From an uncultured Desulfovibrio sp. (GTDB lineage: Bacteria > Desulfobacterota > Desulfovibrionia > Desulfovibrionales > Desulfovibrionaceae): a stretch of DNA of 64,000 bases. Below the pieces are notes generated by a model that did no database searches, was not told the DNA's origin, and saw only the letters and a list, made by a program, of their open reading frames with translations. A program made the translations under genes and the position numbers. Shown one piece after another: positions 24,779 to 33,129 of the stretch. The stretch spans positions 37,564-101,563 of the forward strand of contig CAJXRQ010000010.1 in assembly GCA_913060505.1 (NCBI GenBank), read 5' to 3'. The first letter of the stretch is position 1. Every line of letters begins with the position of its first letter.

Positions 24779-27346
24779 TTATGTCTCGTTACTGGAGAAA
24801 AAACCGTCACCGGGGCGCAGGAAGCGGTTGACGCACAAAGCCAGATTGCGCAACTCCACAGGTTTGTGCAGGAACGCTTCTATGCCCATTTCCTGGGCGT
24901 CGTTTTCACTGAAGCTCTGGCTGTAGCCCGTACACAGGATAATTGGGATGTCTGAACGGATGTTCAGGATTCGTTTGGCCAATTTGTCACCTCGAAGGCC
25001 CGACAAGCTGTAGTCCGTGATGACCAGATCAAATTCGTCGGGAGCACTTTGGAACAGTTCCAAAGCCTGTTTGCCGTCAGTAATGGTGTGTACCTTGTAT
25101 CCGAGGGTGGTCAGAAGCTCCCCGTAGGACTCGACCAACTCTTTTTCATCGTCCACAAAGAGGATTGTGCCGGTGCCGTCCGGGAGTTGGCGCAGAGGAA
25201 CCTCAATGGGAGGTTCGGACGCCTTTTCCCGCTGGGCCGGAATATAGATGCGGAACACGGAGCCTTTGCCTTCCATGCTTTCCACTTGAACAACGCCGTC
25301 CCACGCCTTGACAATTCCCTGCACCATGGAGAGTCCCAATCCGGTGCCCTGTCCCATGGTTTTTGTTGTGAAAAACGGATCGAAAATACGTTCAAGGAGT
25401 TCGTGGGGAATGCCTTTCCCGGTATCGCTGACTGTCAGGCATAAATAACTGTCTGCCTTTTTTTCTGCCGGTTCAAAGTTGAGCATTGCTTTGGCCTGAT
25501 GCAGGTCTATGGACAGTGTGCCGCCGTTTTGGCTCATGGCATGCGCGGCGTTGGTGCAGAGGTTCATCAGGACCTGGTGCACCTGGGTCGGGTCCGCCAG
25601 CACGGGAGGTTCCGGTTGGCCGATGGCATATTCTATTTCGATGGAGGCGGGCAGCGAAGCCTTGAGGAATTTGGCGGTTTCCTTGATGATCGGGCTGATG
25701 TTCATCAGCCGCGTTTCTTCCTTGCCGTTGTTGGTGAAGGTCAGAATCTGGCTGACCAGATCCCGGCCCCTGTAGGCTGCGGCCAGAATGGCGCGTGTCT
25801 TGGACTCAAGGCTTTGGTTGGCGTCAAGGTGAAACAGTTCAATCATTTCTCCGTTGGCCACGATGACGCCGAGCAGATTGTTGAAGTCGTGCGCTATGCC
25901 GCCTGCAAGGGTTCCGAGGGCTTCCATTCGCTGCACCCGTTGCAGTTGGCGTTCCTTTTCGTGCAGTGATATTTCCGTTCTCTTGCGTTGCAGCGCCTCT
26001 TCAAAAACAAAAAGTACTTCCGTGATCTGTGAAATTTCGCCGTCCGTGTATTCCTTGCGCGGACGCATGACGCAGATGATTTTCGGAAGGGCGTCCTCTT
26101 CCTGCTGGAGGGGGACAGCTATGAGCCTTCTGTCGCTGTTTTCCATGTGGGCGCAAACATGCCGACCCGACTTCAGCTCCTGTATCTGCTCCGCGTTCAA
26201 CCGCATGGGTGTTTCGCTGATGGACGCGGTGCGGGAGGAGTTGTTGTCGGTTACGGTGAGCAATACCAACAGGTCGCGGTTCTGCGAAACTTGCGCCAGA
26301 AATGCCTGCTCACTACCGGACATGGTTTTTGCTTCTGTCAGGCAACGCAACATGACCTCCTGTTCCGTGCGGCAATCAAGTGAACCCAGCAGAACCTTGT
26401 TGATGGATCGCAAAGCGCGGGTACGTTGATTGACTTGCCTCTTCAGGCTGCGGTTCCAGAACAGAATCAGGACGATGCTGCCGATAATGGCCCCGAAGAC
26501 CACGAATACGCCAATCCAGAAGGTTCGGCTGACCCAGAATGGCCGGTACTGCAGGGAGAGCCATTCTTCCTCGACGATCTGGCGTTCGTGCGGAAGCACC
26601 ATGCTCAAGCCCTTGCGCAGGATGTTGCCGAGCATGGTGTCGTCATTGCGCGAGGCAATGCGCAGGTCAATGGAATAGTTGGTGATTCCCGCAATGCGCA
26701 GGTTGCTGATGCGTGCGTTGGCAATATAGCGCGAAGCCAGAGCCATGTCGCAGATAAGGGCGTCCACGTCGCCCACCGCCAAACAGCGCAGTCCTCCGAT
26801 GTAGCCGCCTGCCATGGGTACGATGGTGAAGCCGCCGTCGGGATACCGCTCATGCAGGTATTTGAGGAAGTGGTCGGAAACCGTCACTCCGATGCGCATG
26901 CCGGACAGTTTTTCCAGCGTCAGGTCTTCGGTGAATTCCTTGCGGCAGATTATGGCAGCGGGAACGCTGACATAAGGCTGCGTAAAGTCCAATGTTTCCC
27001 GAAGTTCGGGTGTCATTTCCAATGCGGCCATCACGCTTACTTTGCCGCTCAGAAGTGCCTTCAGGGTTTCCTGCCGGTTGCGAAAGCGGACAGGCTCGAA
27101 CTCAAGCCCCGTTTTTTCGCTTATCAGCCGGATGAAATCGGCGCTGAGTCCCCGATAGTCTCCGCTCATGTTGAAGGTCTCGTAGGGAGGATAATGCAAC
27201 CCCACACCCACTTTTATCGGATCAGGATGTTCCTTGATCCAATGCCGCTCTTCGGCCGTGAGCAGATCCGTCCCTTCCATGACCGTGCAGGACGACAGGG
27301 AAGTCAGGATTAGCAAGACGAGAACGGCTGTGGGCAGGAGTCGCAT
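24779..27346 (-). CDS. hybrid sensor histidine kinase with periplasmic solute-binding domain
   Basis: 855 residues. N-terminal lipoprotein-like signal (LTSLSSC, Cys20), then a periplasmic SBP_bac_3 domain (about 35-265: [27 protein letters not shown]). One membrane helix about 276-298 ([22 protein letters not shown]), a GAF-like domain about 320-450, HisKA with His486 in [12 protein letters not shown], and HATPase with [20 protein letters not shown] and [10 protein letters not shown]-terminal receiver (about 735-855, [18 protein letters not shown]) completes it. It probably reads a small periplasmic ligand (amino-acid-like or the reducible substrate) and phosphorylates the neighbouring NtrC-type regulator, with the fused receiver as modulator. 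The lipobox upstream of a membrane helix is unusual and may simply be a cleavable signal. Confidence 0.9.
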   Translation of the reverse strand: MRLLPTAVLVLLILTSLSSCTVMEGTDLLTAEERHWIKEHPDPIKVGVGLHYPPYETFNMSGDYRGLSADFIRLISEKTGLEFEPVRFRNRQETLKALLSGKVSVMAALEMTPELRETLDFTQPYVSVPAAIICRKEFTEDLTLEKLSGMRIGVTVSDHFLKYLHERYPDGGFTIVPMAGGYIGGLRCLAVGDVDALICDMALASRYIANARISNLRIAGITNYSIDLRIASRNDDTMLGNILRKGLSMVLPHERQIVEEEWLSLQYRPFWVSRTFWIGVFVVFGAIIGSIVLILFWNRSLKRQVNQRTRALRSINKVLLGSLDCRTEQEVMLRCLTEAKTMSGSEQAFLAQVSQNRDLLVLLTVTDNNSSRTASISETPMRLNAEQIQELKSGRHVCAHMENSDRRLIAVPLQQEEDALPKIICVMRPRKEYTDGEISQITEVLFVFEEALQRKRTEISLHEKERQLQRVQRMEALGTLAGGIAHDFNNLLGVIVANGEMIELFHLDANQSLESKTRAILAAAYRGRDLVSQILTFTNNGKEETRLMNISPIIKETAKFLKASLPASIEIEYAIGQPEPPVLADPTQVHQVLMNLCTNAAHAMSQNGGTLSIDLHQAKAMLNFEPAEKKADSYLCLTVSDTGKGIPHELLERIFDPFFTTKTMGQGTGLGLSMVQGIVKAWDGVVQVESMEGKGSVFRIYIPAQREKASEPPIEVPLRQLPDGTGTILFVDDEKELVESYGELLTTLGYKVHTITDGKQALELFQSAPDEFDLVITDYSLSGLRGDKLAKRILNIRSDIPIILCTGYSQSFSENDAQEMGIEAFLHKPVELRNLALCVNRFLRPGDGFFSSNET

Positions 27347-27361
27347 GCGAATTTCAGACCT

Positions 27362-29038
27362 TTACTTGCCGAACGGGCATTTGGGGAAGGTGCAGTTGGC
27401 GCAGCCCATGCACATGCCGCCTTCACCCATTCGGGCGAGGTCGTCACGGGTTACATCCACGTTCGCCAGCAGACGCGGCAGCAACAGGTCGAGGGCTGTG
27501 GTTTCAAAGAATAACGCACAGGCCGGGACGCCCAGAAGACGGGCGTTTCCGATCTTGCCCACAAGAGTCATGGTGCCGGGCAGCAGGGGAACGCCGTAGA
27601 GCAGGTCGTGCGCGCCTGCGTCCACAAGCCCGTGGCGGGTGACGTCGTCCGGGTCCACGGAAAGGCCGGCCGTGGTGATGATGATATCGCAGCCCTTGTC
27701 GAGCAGGGTCTGGGCGCTGTCCGCTATGCGCTTTCTGTCGTCAGGAACCAGAATGGCCTTGTGCAGCGTGCTGCCGAGCGCCGTGACCTTTTTGCGGATA
27801 ACGGCTTCAAAACGGTCTTCGATTTTGCCCGTGTATACTTCGTTGCCGGTGATGAGCACTCCCACCCTGGCCTTACGGAGCGGCAGGACGGAGAAAAACG
27901 GAGTCGTTGCGGCTTTCAGCGTACTCAGTGCGCGGGAATACTGCTCTTTTTGCAGGTACAGGGGAATTGCCCGGGTTCCGGCAACTTCCGCCCCCTTCTT
28001 GACCAGCGTCCACCCCACACGGCTGGCTGCCATGACGCCGGGACAAAGGTTGAAGGCGTGAAGCGCGTCCGAGTTGACCTTGAGCAGACCGTCATGTTCG
28101 GCCTGAAGGGTGACCTTGCCTTCATGGGGTTTCCCGGAAGGCGTGACGCCCGGACCGGCCATTGCTGCGGAAAACGCGCGGGCGCAGTCGTCTTCATGCA
28201 CCCAGTCTGCGCCCACCTCGGCATCTTCAACATACAGGTTGTTGCGGCCCATGTGTTCCAGACGGCAGAGGTCACCCGCCTTGAATACCTGCCCCTTGCG
28301 GAATACGGCTCCTTTGCTGCAGCCGGGTTCAATACGGGTCATGTCGTGGGCAAAATGGTTGCCGACAGCGTCCTTGGCGGCAACGGTGGAAACGCTTTTG
28401 GGGATCGGGTAGATGACTGGGGAACCGTCTTTCATCGTTTCCGAAACATACGGTGATTCACCTTTGCAGGAACGGCAGACAGGGCCGTGGGCGATCGGGT
28501 AAGCCTCATGGCAGACCGGACATTCGCCGATAGCACCCTTGCTTCGCTTATAGAGCTGCTCGGCCCGAATGGTTATGGGACGTACCGAACAGGTGTCCGC
28601 GCCGGCTTCGCCGATTTCCCGGAGCAGCTTGTCCGAATCCTGCTCGTGCTTGGGCTTGAGCTTTAGGTACCATGTGAGCATTTCCGAATCTTTCGGGATT
28701 TTCTTCAGGTCCAGCCATACTCGCACCCCCTTGCCGGTGTGCTTGTCAAAAAGGCTGAGCGCATAGAGCCCGAAATTCATGACCCGGACCCAACCGTTGC
28801 CGATGGTGCAGGGGGTCAGCATCTGTATGGCGTCCGGCAGACACCATGACGTTTCGGAAATGGCTTCAAACAGTGTGCCTTCAGGGATGTGGCGCCTTGC
28901 TTCTTCGACCATGTAGCCACCGAGGATGAGGCCCGGAGCCGGGTAGTTGTGAAAAAGGGTGGCCATTTCGATGTATTCATCGAAAGTATGCTGGCCGATC
29001 TTTTTGAAATTGGCAGTTGGTGCGGAAATTGTGGTCAT
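27362..29038 (-). CDS. FmdE-like / molybdopterin-binding (MoeA/MogA-type) fusion protein
   Basis: 558 residues. The N-terminal about 160 residues resemble FmdE (HNYPAPGLILGGYMVEEARR, ETSWCLPDAIQMLTPCTIGNGWVRVMNFG), the small protein linked to molybdenum formylmethanofuran dehydrogenase operons. A zinc-finger pair follows (CPVCHEAYPIAHGPVCRSC). The C-terminal half is a MoCF_biosynth/MoeA-like molybdopterin-binding domain (VGVLITGNEVYTG, CDIIITTAGLSVDPDD). The tail carries a CMGCANCTFPKCPFG cluster, suggesting an Fe-S or zinc site. Encoded upstream of the sensor kinase in the same direction. It probably works on Mo cofactor for the neighbouring molybdoenzyme, or senses molybdate or cofactor status; both are inference. 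Confidence 0.85.
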   Translation of the reverse strand: MTTISAPTANFKKIGQHTFDEYIEMATLFHNYPAPGLILGGYMVEEARRHIPEGTLFEAISETSWCLPDAIQMLTPCTIGNGWVRVMNFGLYALSLFDKHTGKGVRVWLDLKKIPKDSEMLTWYLKLKPKHEQDSDKLLREIGEAGADTCSVRPITIRAEQLYKRSKGAIGECPVCHEAYPIAHGPVCRSCKGESPYVSETMKDGSPVIYPIPKSVSTVAAKDAVGNHFAHDMTRIEPGCSKGAVFRKGQVFKAGDLCRLEHMGRNNLYVEDAEVGADWVHEDDCARAFSAAMAGPGVTPSGKPHEGKVTLQAEHDGLLKVNSDALHAFNLCPGVMAASRVGWTLVKKGAEVAGTRAIPLYLQKEQYSRALSTLKAATTPFFSVLPLRKARVGVLITGNEVYTGKIEDRFEAVIRKKVTALGSTLHKAILVPDDRKRIADSAQTLLDKGCDIIITTAGLSVDPDDVTRHGLVDAGAHDLLYGVPLLPGTMTLVGKIGNARLLGVPACALFFETTALDLLLPRLLANVDVTRDDLARMGEGGMCMGCANCTFPKCPFGK

Positions 29039-29082
29039 GAATGTATTCCTTGTATGTCGGAGGAATGAAATGTGGGCGTAGC

Positions 29083-29099
29083 TTCAATATCCATACCAG
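29083..29099 (-). promoter_or_regulatory. candidate sigma-54 promoter of the fmdE-like/kinase/regulator operon
   Basis: The minus strand reads CTGGTATGGATATTGAA. GG and GA lie 10 bases apart, the -24/-12 geometry, though -12 has GA instead of GC. The match is weaker than at the two other sigma-54 candidates, but the shared palindrome upstream supports it. Confidence 0.4.
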
Positions 29100-29122
29100 T
29101 TCATTCTGTTGTAAAAAGGCTT

Positions 29123-29142
29123 GCTGTGGCGGCAAATACAGC
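29123..29142. promoter_or_regulatory. split inverted repeat GCTGT...TACAGC
   Basis: Same half-sites as the palindrome at 23288-23302 but with a wider centre. Located between the shared 19-bp palindrome and the candidate promoter. Confidence 0.35.
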
Positions 29143-29211
29143 GCAACGGACGACTTTGTAAACTCTTTTTCCATTTTTTCTGGAACACCCCGGCATGGCT
29201 TTACCGGTCAT

Positions 29212-29230
29212 ATTCCAATTTTATTGGAAA
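29212..29230. promoter_or_regulatory. second copy of the 19-bp enhancer palindrome
   Basis: ATTCCAAT-TTT-ATTGGAAA, matching the site at 23318-23336 (on the reverse strand) at 18 of 19 positions. It lies about 115 bp upstream of the candidate -24 element, similar to the spacing at the dms-like operon. Confidence 0.65.
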
Positions 29231-29296
29231 AAAGTGAACGGAGGGGAGAAAGGAGAGAAAAACAAGTGTGTGGCTTTGAGCAGATGTTCTTTTCAT

Positions 29297-29337
29297 TTCT
29301 GCCGTCCGCCCTTGTTGAACGAGGGCGGACGGCAGAA
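29297..29337 (-). terminator. strong hairpin 3' of the OsmC-like gene
   Basis: 15-bp perfect stem TTCTGCCGTCCGCCC / GGGCGGACGGCAGAA with an 11-base loop. It lies between the OsmC-like gene and the regulatory region of the fmdE-like operon, where it would prevent read-through. There is no long U-tract. Confidence 0.6.
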
Positions 29338-29379
29338 GATTAATCAAGGCTGGTGGTATCTGCCTTCCGGGGCGGATGA

Positions 29380-29760
29380 TTAGCTGTTTTTGAGTTCAAA
29401 AGAAATGGGCTTGGAGAGGATCCCGTGGACAGGGCAGCCTTTCAGGGCCGCAAGCAGGCGTTTCTTTTGCTCTTCGTCGATGCCCTCAGGGACTTTGGCT
29501 GAGTATTCGAAGACCGTGCCTTTGTCGTCCGACTTGAGCGTTGCGGTTGTTTCCACATCTCCCAGTTCCAGACCGTGGTTGTTGGCATAGGCCCGAAGAG
29601 TGATGTTCAGGCATGCTGACAGTGACGCCTCAAGCAGGGCCATGGGCGTGAAGGCTCCATCGGCTCCGCCTTTTGCAACGGGTGCGTCGCATTCTGCCGT
29701 GTATTTGCCGTCGGTGAATTCCGTGAGAAAATCCGCTTGCTTGTTCTTGCTGGTAATCAT
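29380..29760 (-). CDS. OsmC/Ohr-family protein
   Basis: 126 residues from ATG 29760, which has GAGG upstream; the track ORF extends further without a ribosome site. The OsmC-like fold is recognisable from GGADGAFTPMALLEASLSACLNITLRAYAN (first conserved Cys of the family) and LLAALKGCPVHGILSKPISF (second conserved Cys). Classical members are thiol-dependent peroxidases for organic hydroperoxides; short stand-alone members like this are often uncharacterised. Monocistronic between hairpins. No signal peptide, so cytoplasmic. Confidence 0.85.
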   Translation of the reverse strand: MITSKNKQADFLTEFTDGKYTAECDAPVAKGGADGAFTPMALLEASLSACLNITLRAYANNHGLELGDVETTATLKSDDKGTVFEYSAKVPEGIDEEQKKRLLAALKGCPVHGILSKPISFELKNS

Positions 29761-29907
29761 GATGAGACCTCGTTTTTGAAATCGGTTTGTAAGAGCCGAC
29801 GCAGAAAAACTGCGGCGCTGAAACCATAGCGCCCCTCCATCGCGAAGGCAATGCACGAGGACAGTCGTTACCTGCTGTTGTGGATTCGCTTTTCTACCGT
29901 GCTTTTC

Positions 29908-29937
29908 GGCCCGGGAACCTGTGTTGGTACCCGGGCC
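29908..29937 (-). terminator. GC-rich hairpin 3' of the patatin gene
   Basis: GGCCCGGG / CCCGGGCC, perfect 8-bp arms with a 14-base loop, followed on the minus strand by GAAAAGC. Placed 33 bases after the patatin stop codon. Confidence 0.5.
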
Positions 29938-29970
29938 GTCATGAATTTTTCTGTGCCGCGATGTTTTTGC

Positions 29971-31089
29971 CTACAGCAAAGGCCTGTTGGGGAAAGGCAG
30001 ACTCCCCGGCTTTGCGTCCCTATCGACCCAGGACCGCATGGCGGCGTCTGCCAATGCATAGCCCCAGTTGATGAGGCGCTCCTGCTCCTTGTCGCTGAAC
30101 TTGTTGAGGCGTGTCCTGATCTTTGAAAGCTTTTTGGTGATGGCACTGTCATGGACCAACAGGCCTTCGGCCTTGTAGTTGTCGATTTCCGTGTTGATTC
30201 CCCAGTATGTTCCCTTGCGTTCTCCCTTTTGAAAATCGGATATGAGCTTGCGCTTGCGCAGGGCCCTTGTTTGGTCCGTGATGATGTCCATGACGCGCAC
30301 GGTCTGCTGCAGCGGAAGGGTTGGCGGTTTGGGCGTGGTCTTCAAGGGCGCTCCCGCGTCGCTGAGCAACACGGTCCTGCAAGTGTCCCATATCTTTTCA
30401 AGACCCATGTTGTCGTACACGCCGCCGTCCGTGAGGTAGAGCTTGGAGCGGTATTTCTTGTTAGGGAACAGGTAAGCTCCGCCGGGATCGCTCCACAAGG
30501 ACGGATCAAGTTCCATGATTGCAGGTGACAACACCGGAGGAAATGCGCTTGATGCGGCGACAGCTTCCGCCAATGGGATGGTGGGATTGTTGATCTGGCC
30601 GACCTTGTAATCGGCGAGACGGGTTCTGCTCATGCGTACACTGGCGCCGCTTTGCAGGCTGGTCGCATAAAAGATGAAGCGTGGATTTCCCTCCTGCATG
30701 GAGTCGGGCAGGTCTTGCAATGTGGCTCCCTTGAAAAGGTGCTCATTATATTGTTTCGCTACGCGGTTTGAGATCGAATAGAAGGGAGAGATAAGTCCTC
30801 CCAGAACCGAGCCGACATCAATGGTCCGTTTGCAGAATTTTTGAATCCTGTCTGCGACGGCGCTTTTGAAGTTGATAGCGACATCGTTTTCGAATTTGAG
30901 TTCGCCCCATCGGCGTCCCAACACACCGGAAGTGATCGAACCGCCGGAGACGCTGGTTATGATGGATATCTTCCGCAAATAGCCGAGTTCATTCAGGCGC
31001 CACAGGGAGCCAAGGCTGTACAAGGTGGCGCGGTAGCCTCCGCCGGACAAGGCCAGGCCGATTTCATAGCCATCTGATTGCTGTCCCAT
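29971..31089 (-). CDS. patatin-like phospholipase (intact paralogue)
   Basis: 372 residues. N-terminal oxyanion motif LALSGGGYRATLYSLGSLWRLNELGYL, nucleophile region TSVSGGSITSGVLG (Ser48 candidate) and catalytic-Asp motif LTDGGVYDNMGLEKIWD. This is the patatin Ser-Asp dyad layout of bacterial lipid acyl hydrolases. No signal peptide is seen; enzymes of this group are cytoplasmic or secreted by other routes. Likely hydrolyses membrane phospholipids or acts as an anti-phage effector, as some patatins do, but no sensor or cyclase gene accompanies it, so a defence role is unsupported. A mutated partial copy lies at 14691-15345. Confidence 0.88.
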   Translation of the reverse strand: MGQQSDGYEIGLALSGGGYRATLYSLGSLWRLNELGYLRKISIITSVSGGSITSGVLGRRWGELKFENDVAINFKSAVADRIQKFCKRTIDVGSVLGGLISPFYSISNRVAKQYNEHLFKGATLQDLPDSMQEGNPRFIFYATSLQSGASVRMSRTRLADYKVGQINNPTIPLAEAVAASSAFPPVLSPAIMELDPSLWSDPGGAYLFPNKKYRSKLYLTDGGVYDNMGLEKIWDTCRTVLLSDAGAPLKTTPKPPTLPLQQTVRVMDIITDQTRALRKRKLISDFQKGERKGTYWGINTEIDNYKAEGLLVHDSAITKKLSKIRTRLNKFSDKEQERLINWGYALADAAMRSWVDRDAKPGSLPFPNRPLL

Positions 31090-31718
31090 GCCCTCTCTCC
31101 TGTTTTTGAAGGTTATTCCTCATTGAATAATCGTTTACCGACTTTTTGGGAAGTGTATCATTCTGGTTACGCCGAAGTTGGTCTTGGTCAATATGTTGTA
31201 CAAAAGTTTATTATGCTGAACATCAGACTCGGGAACGTTGGAGCTTTCGGCTATCGACACAAGCCGGGCGTGGGAAAAGCACGGCAGGATTTTGTCAATA
31301 GCCAGAAAAAAGATGGGGGAGTGAACAAGCCGGTAACTCGTCAGATTGGCAACAAAAAATGGTCACACAATGATTTCACCAAAGTGGACCGAGCTTTGCT
31401 GCCAAAAGACGGGAATGTGATCGGAGAGAGTGTTTTACTGCCAGATAGCTGGCAGTGAAAACCGGATTTTAGCGGGGCTGTATCCGGATATGCCAGGGAT
31501 GCCTGCTGGCATTGTATCTGAATGCTCGCCTGTTCAGGCAGTCAGGCCAGAAAGGTGAAAAATTTAGGCAAAGTGGGCATGTCCCCATGTTTTGTCTGGA
31601 GTGGATGGGTTAACCCGTAGCTTACGGTATGTGATATATTATCTATTACCAAATGCTGTGGTCCCCCTTTGGGGAAGGAAGATATTTCCTGTCCAAGAGT
31701 ACACTGAACTGAAGGGTT
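31090..31718. other. 629-base intergenic region without a supportable gene
   Basis: The plus-strand ORF at 31078-31458 has no ribosome site and an atypical amino-acid composition. An inverted repeat CTGCCA-N6-TGGCAG lies near 31438-31455 and CCGTA-gct-TACGG near 31616-31628. The region may be a remnant of something lost. I do not recognise any RNA gene. Confidence 0.4.
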
Positions 31719-32522
31719 CTATTTGGCATCACCGAACGGCAAAGAGGTGGGAGACGCCCCAAGCCGGAGAGAAATACGTGTTGCGGCACGCGTTATGTTC
31801 TGTTCAATGCTCTTGCAGGTCGTTTCGTTCAAACGCACGGTGGGAGCTGAAACGCTTATGGTGGCCACAAGCCTGCCCTGAAAATCCAAGAGCGGGACAG
31901 CCATGCAGCGTACTCCTTTAAAGACTTCCTCGTAGTCATAGGCACGTCCGGTTCGGCGGACTTCTTCCAGCTCCACCTGCAATTCCTTTATGATTCGATC
32001 CAGATCCTGCAGCTGGCTTTGCTCGCGAATGAGGTGCAGTACCTTTTCAGCTTCCTCCGGTTGGGCAAAAGCAAGAAATATTTTCCCTGATGCGGATTGA
32101 AACAAGGGAAACGAACTGCCGATAATGGAATCCTGCCGAAGCATCTGCGATGTCACTTCCTTGTGCACAACAAGCATTTCCGTGCCTGACGCCACGCACA
32201 AATTAACGGTTTCATCCACCGCTTCCTGCAGTTCCCGGCAGTATGGTTTTGCCACATCCACAAAGCTGGAATGCTGCAATACCCGGCTGCCAATGGAAAA
32301 CAGCTTGTAAGTGAGGCTGTACTCCCCACGCTCCGTTTCCTGAAAAACATATCCACTGTCTCCCAGAGTCAGAAGCATGCGATGTACGGTTGTCTTGGGC
32401 AAATTCATTGCCCGGCTCAGGTCGGCAAGTTCCCATGATTGCTTGGTCGACAGCTTTTCGATCAACCTGCATACTTTCGTAATAGCGCTTATTTCATAGT
32501 ATTTTTTTGTGGTTTTGGGCAT
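31719..32522 (-). CDS. IclR-family transcriptional regulator (amino-acid oxidation cluster)
   Basis: 267 residues from ATG 32522, preceded by AAAGGGAG; the track's start is 78 bases earlier. The winged helix-turn-helix (about 10-75: ELADLSRAMNLPKTTVHRMLLTL) is followed by the IclR ligand domain (ETVNLCVASGTEMLVVHKE, FPLFQSASGKIFLAFAQPEE, GRAYDYEEVFKGVRCMAVPL). It is divergent from the 2-oxoacid oxidoreductase operon and separated from it by about 600 bases that contain a promoter with a perfect 15-bp palindrome. Probably regulates that catabolic operon in response to its substrate. Confidence 0.9.
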   Translation of the reverse strand: MPKTTKKYYEISAITKVCRLIEKLSTKQSWELADLSRAMNLPKTTVHRMLLTLGDSGYVFQETERGEYSLTYKLFSIGSRVLQHSSFVDVAKPYCRELQEAVDETVNLCVASGTEMLVVHKEVTSQMLRQDSIIGSSFPLFQSASGKIFLAFAQPEEAEKVLHLIREQSQLQDLDRIIKELQVELEEVRRTGRAYDYEEVFKGVRCMAVPLLDFQGRLVATISVSAPTVRLNETTCKSIEQNITRAATRISLRLGASPTSLPFGDAK

Positions 32523-32847
32523 CGGGACTCCCTTTTTAGTTTTTTGAATATTCAATTTTCGATAAAAGACAATCTTAAGGGAAAAAAGCTGGAAGGGCAA
32601 TAGTTCGGAATGGCGTTCCGAAATTTGCGGGTGAGGGGGCCAAGTTGGTACATTCGGTTTAACTGCGAATCAGTGTTTGGTCTAACGGCAGTAATATGTT
32701 TTTGAAATTCTGAAACAGGTGACAAATATCAATAAAGAGTTTTTATAACAGTTTTCTACTTAATTTGGGTGGCGGCCCGAAAATTCCCTTTCTGTCCTGT
32801 CTGCATATACAAAATAAATCCGGACAACTGACCGCATCGTATCAATC

Positions 32848-32915
32848 CAAAACAAAACGCACTCCCCTTGGCAAGCAGGCCTGGCCGCTTGCCAAGGGGA
32901 GTGCGTTTTGTTTTG
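32848..32915. repeat. perfect 29-bp inverted repeat, terminator-like
   Basis: CAAAACAAAACGCACTCCCC (arm continues TTGGCAAGC) is followed by a 10-base loop AGGCCTGGCC and the exact reverse complement, ending GCGTTTTGTTTTG. It has T-rich tails on both strands. There is no annotated gene 5' of it on the plus strand; it lies about 200 bases before the start codon of the oxidoreductase operon and upstream of that operon's promoter. Confidence 0.8.
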
Positions 32916-33008
32916 AATTCAAAATGTTTGTTTATACAAAAATGTCATAAAAATAATCCAATATTACAGTATTTTGCGAGAATAATACACTTGTGTGCAT
33001 TTTTCATG

Positions 33009-33037
33009 TTGACAGGCTGAATTTCTATCGATTAGAT
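33009..33037 (+). promoter_or_regulatory. sigma-70-type promoter of the oxidoreductase operon
   Basis: TTGACA, a 17-base spacer, then TTAGAT, about 95 bases before the first start codon and downstream of the large inverted repeat. Confidence 0.6.
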
Positions 33038-33060
33038 TTATTGGCAATAACGGTACGCCA

Positions 33061-33075
33061 TACCGCAATGCGGTA
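33061..33075. promoter_or_regulatory. operator palindrome TACCGCA-A-TGCGGTA
   Basis: Perfect 7-bp arms around one base, starting 24 bases after the -10 element. A partial overlapping repeat GGTA-cgcca-TACC precedes it (33052-33064). A position inside the transcribed start region fits repression by the divergent IclR protein. Confidence 0.55.
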
Positions 33076-33129
33076 CGCACTGAAAAGCATTTCTGAACGC
33101 CGAGACTTTTAACTTTGTGAGGAGCCAGA

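Larger units (their letters stand above)
32523..33129. other. divergent regulatory region with a large perfect inverted repeat
   Basis: 607 bases, AT-rich, between the IclR gene and the oxidoreductase operon. No ORF is convincing. It holds a 29-bp-arm inverted repeat with terminator character, a sigma-70-type promoter and a palindromic operator, all listed separately. About 240 bases between the IclR start and the hairpin are otherwise unexplained and could encode a small RNA. Confidence 0.5.

Noticed and set aside
29971-31089. Patatin as effector of an anti-phage (CBASS-type) system
   Set aside because: No nucleotidyltransferase, cyclase or sensor gene lies next to it; neighbours are an OsmC-like gene and an empty intergenic region.
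31078-31458. 126-residue plus-strand ORF upstream of the patatin gene
   Set aside because: No ribosome site, no family resemblance, and it begins within the patatin start region; other frames look equally random.
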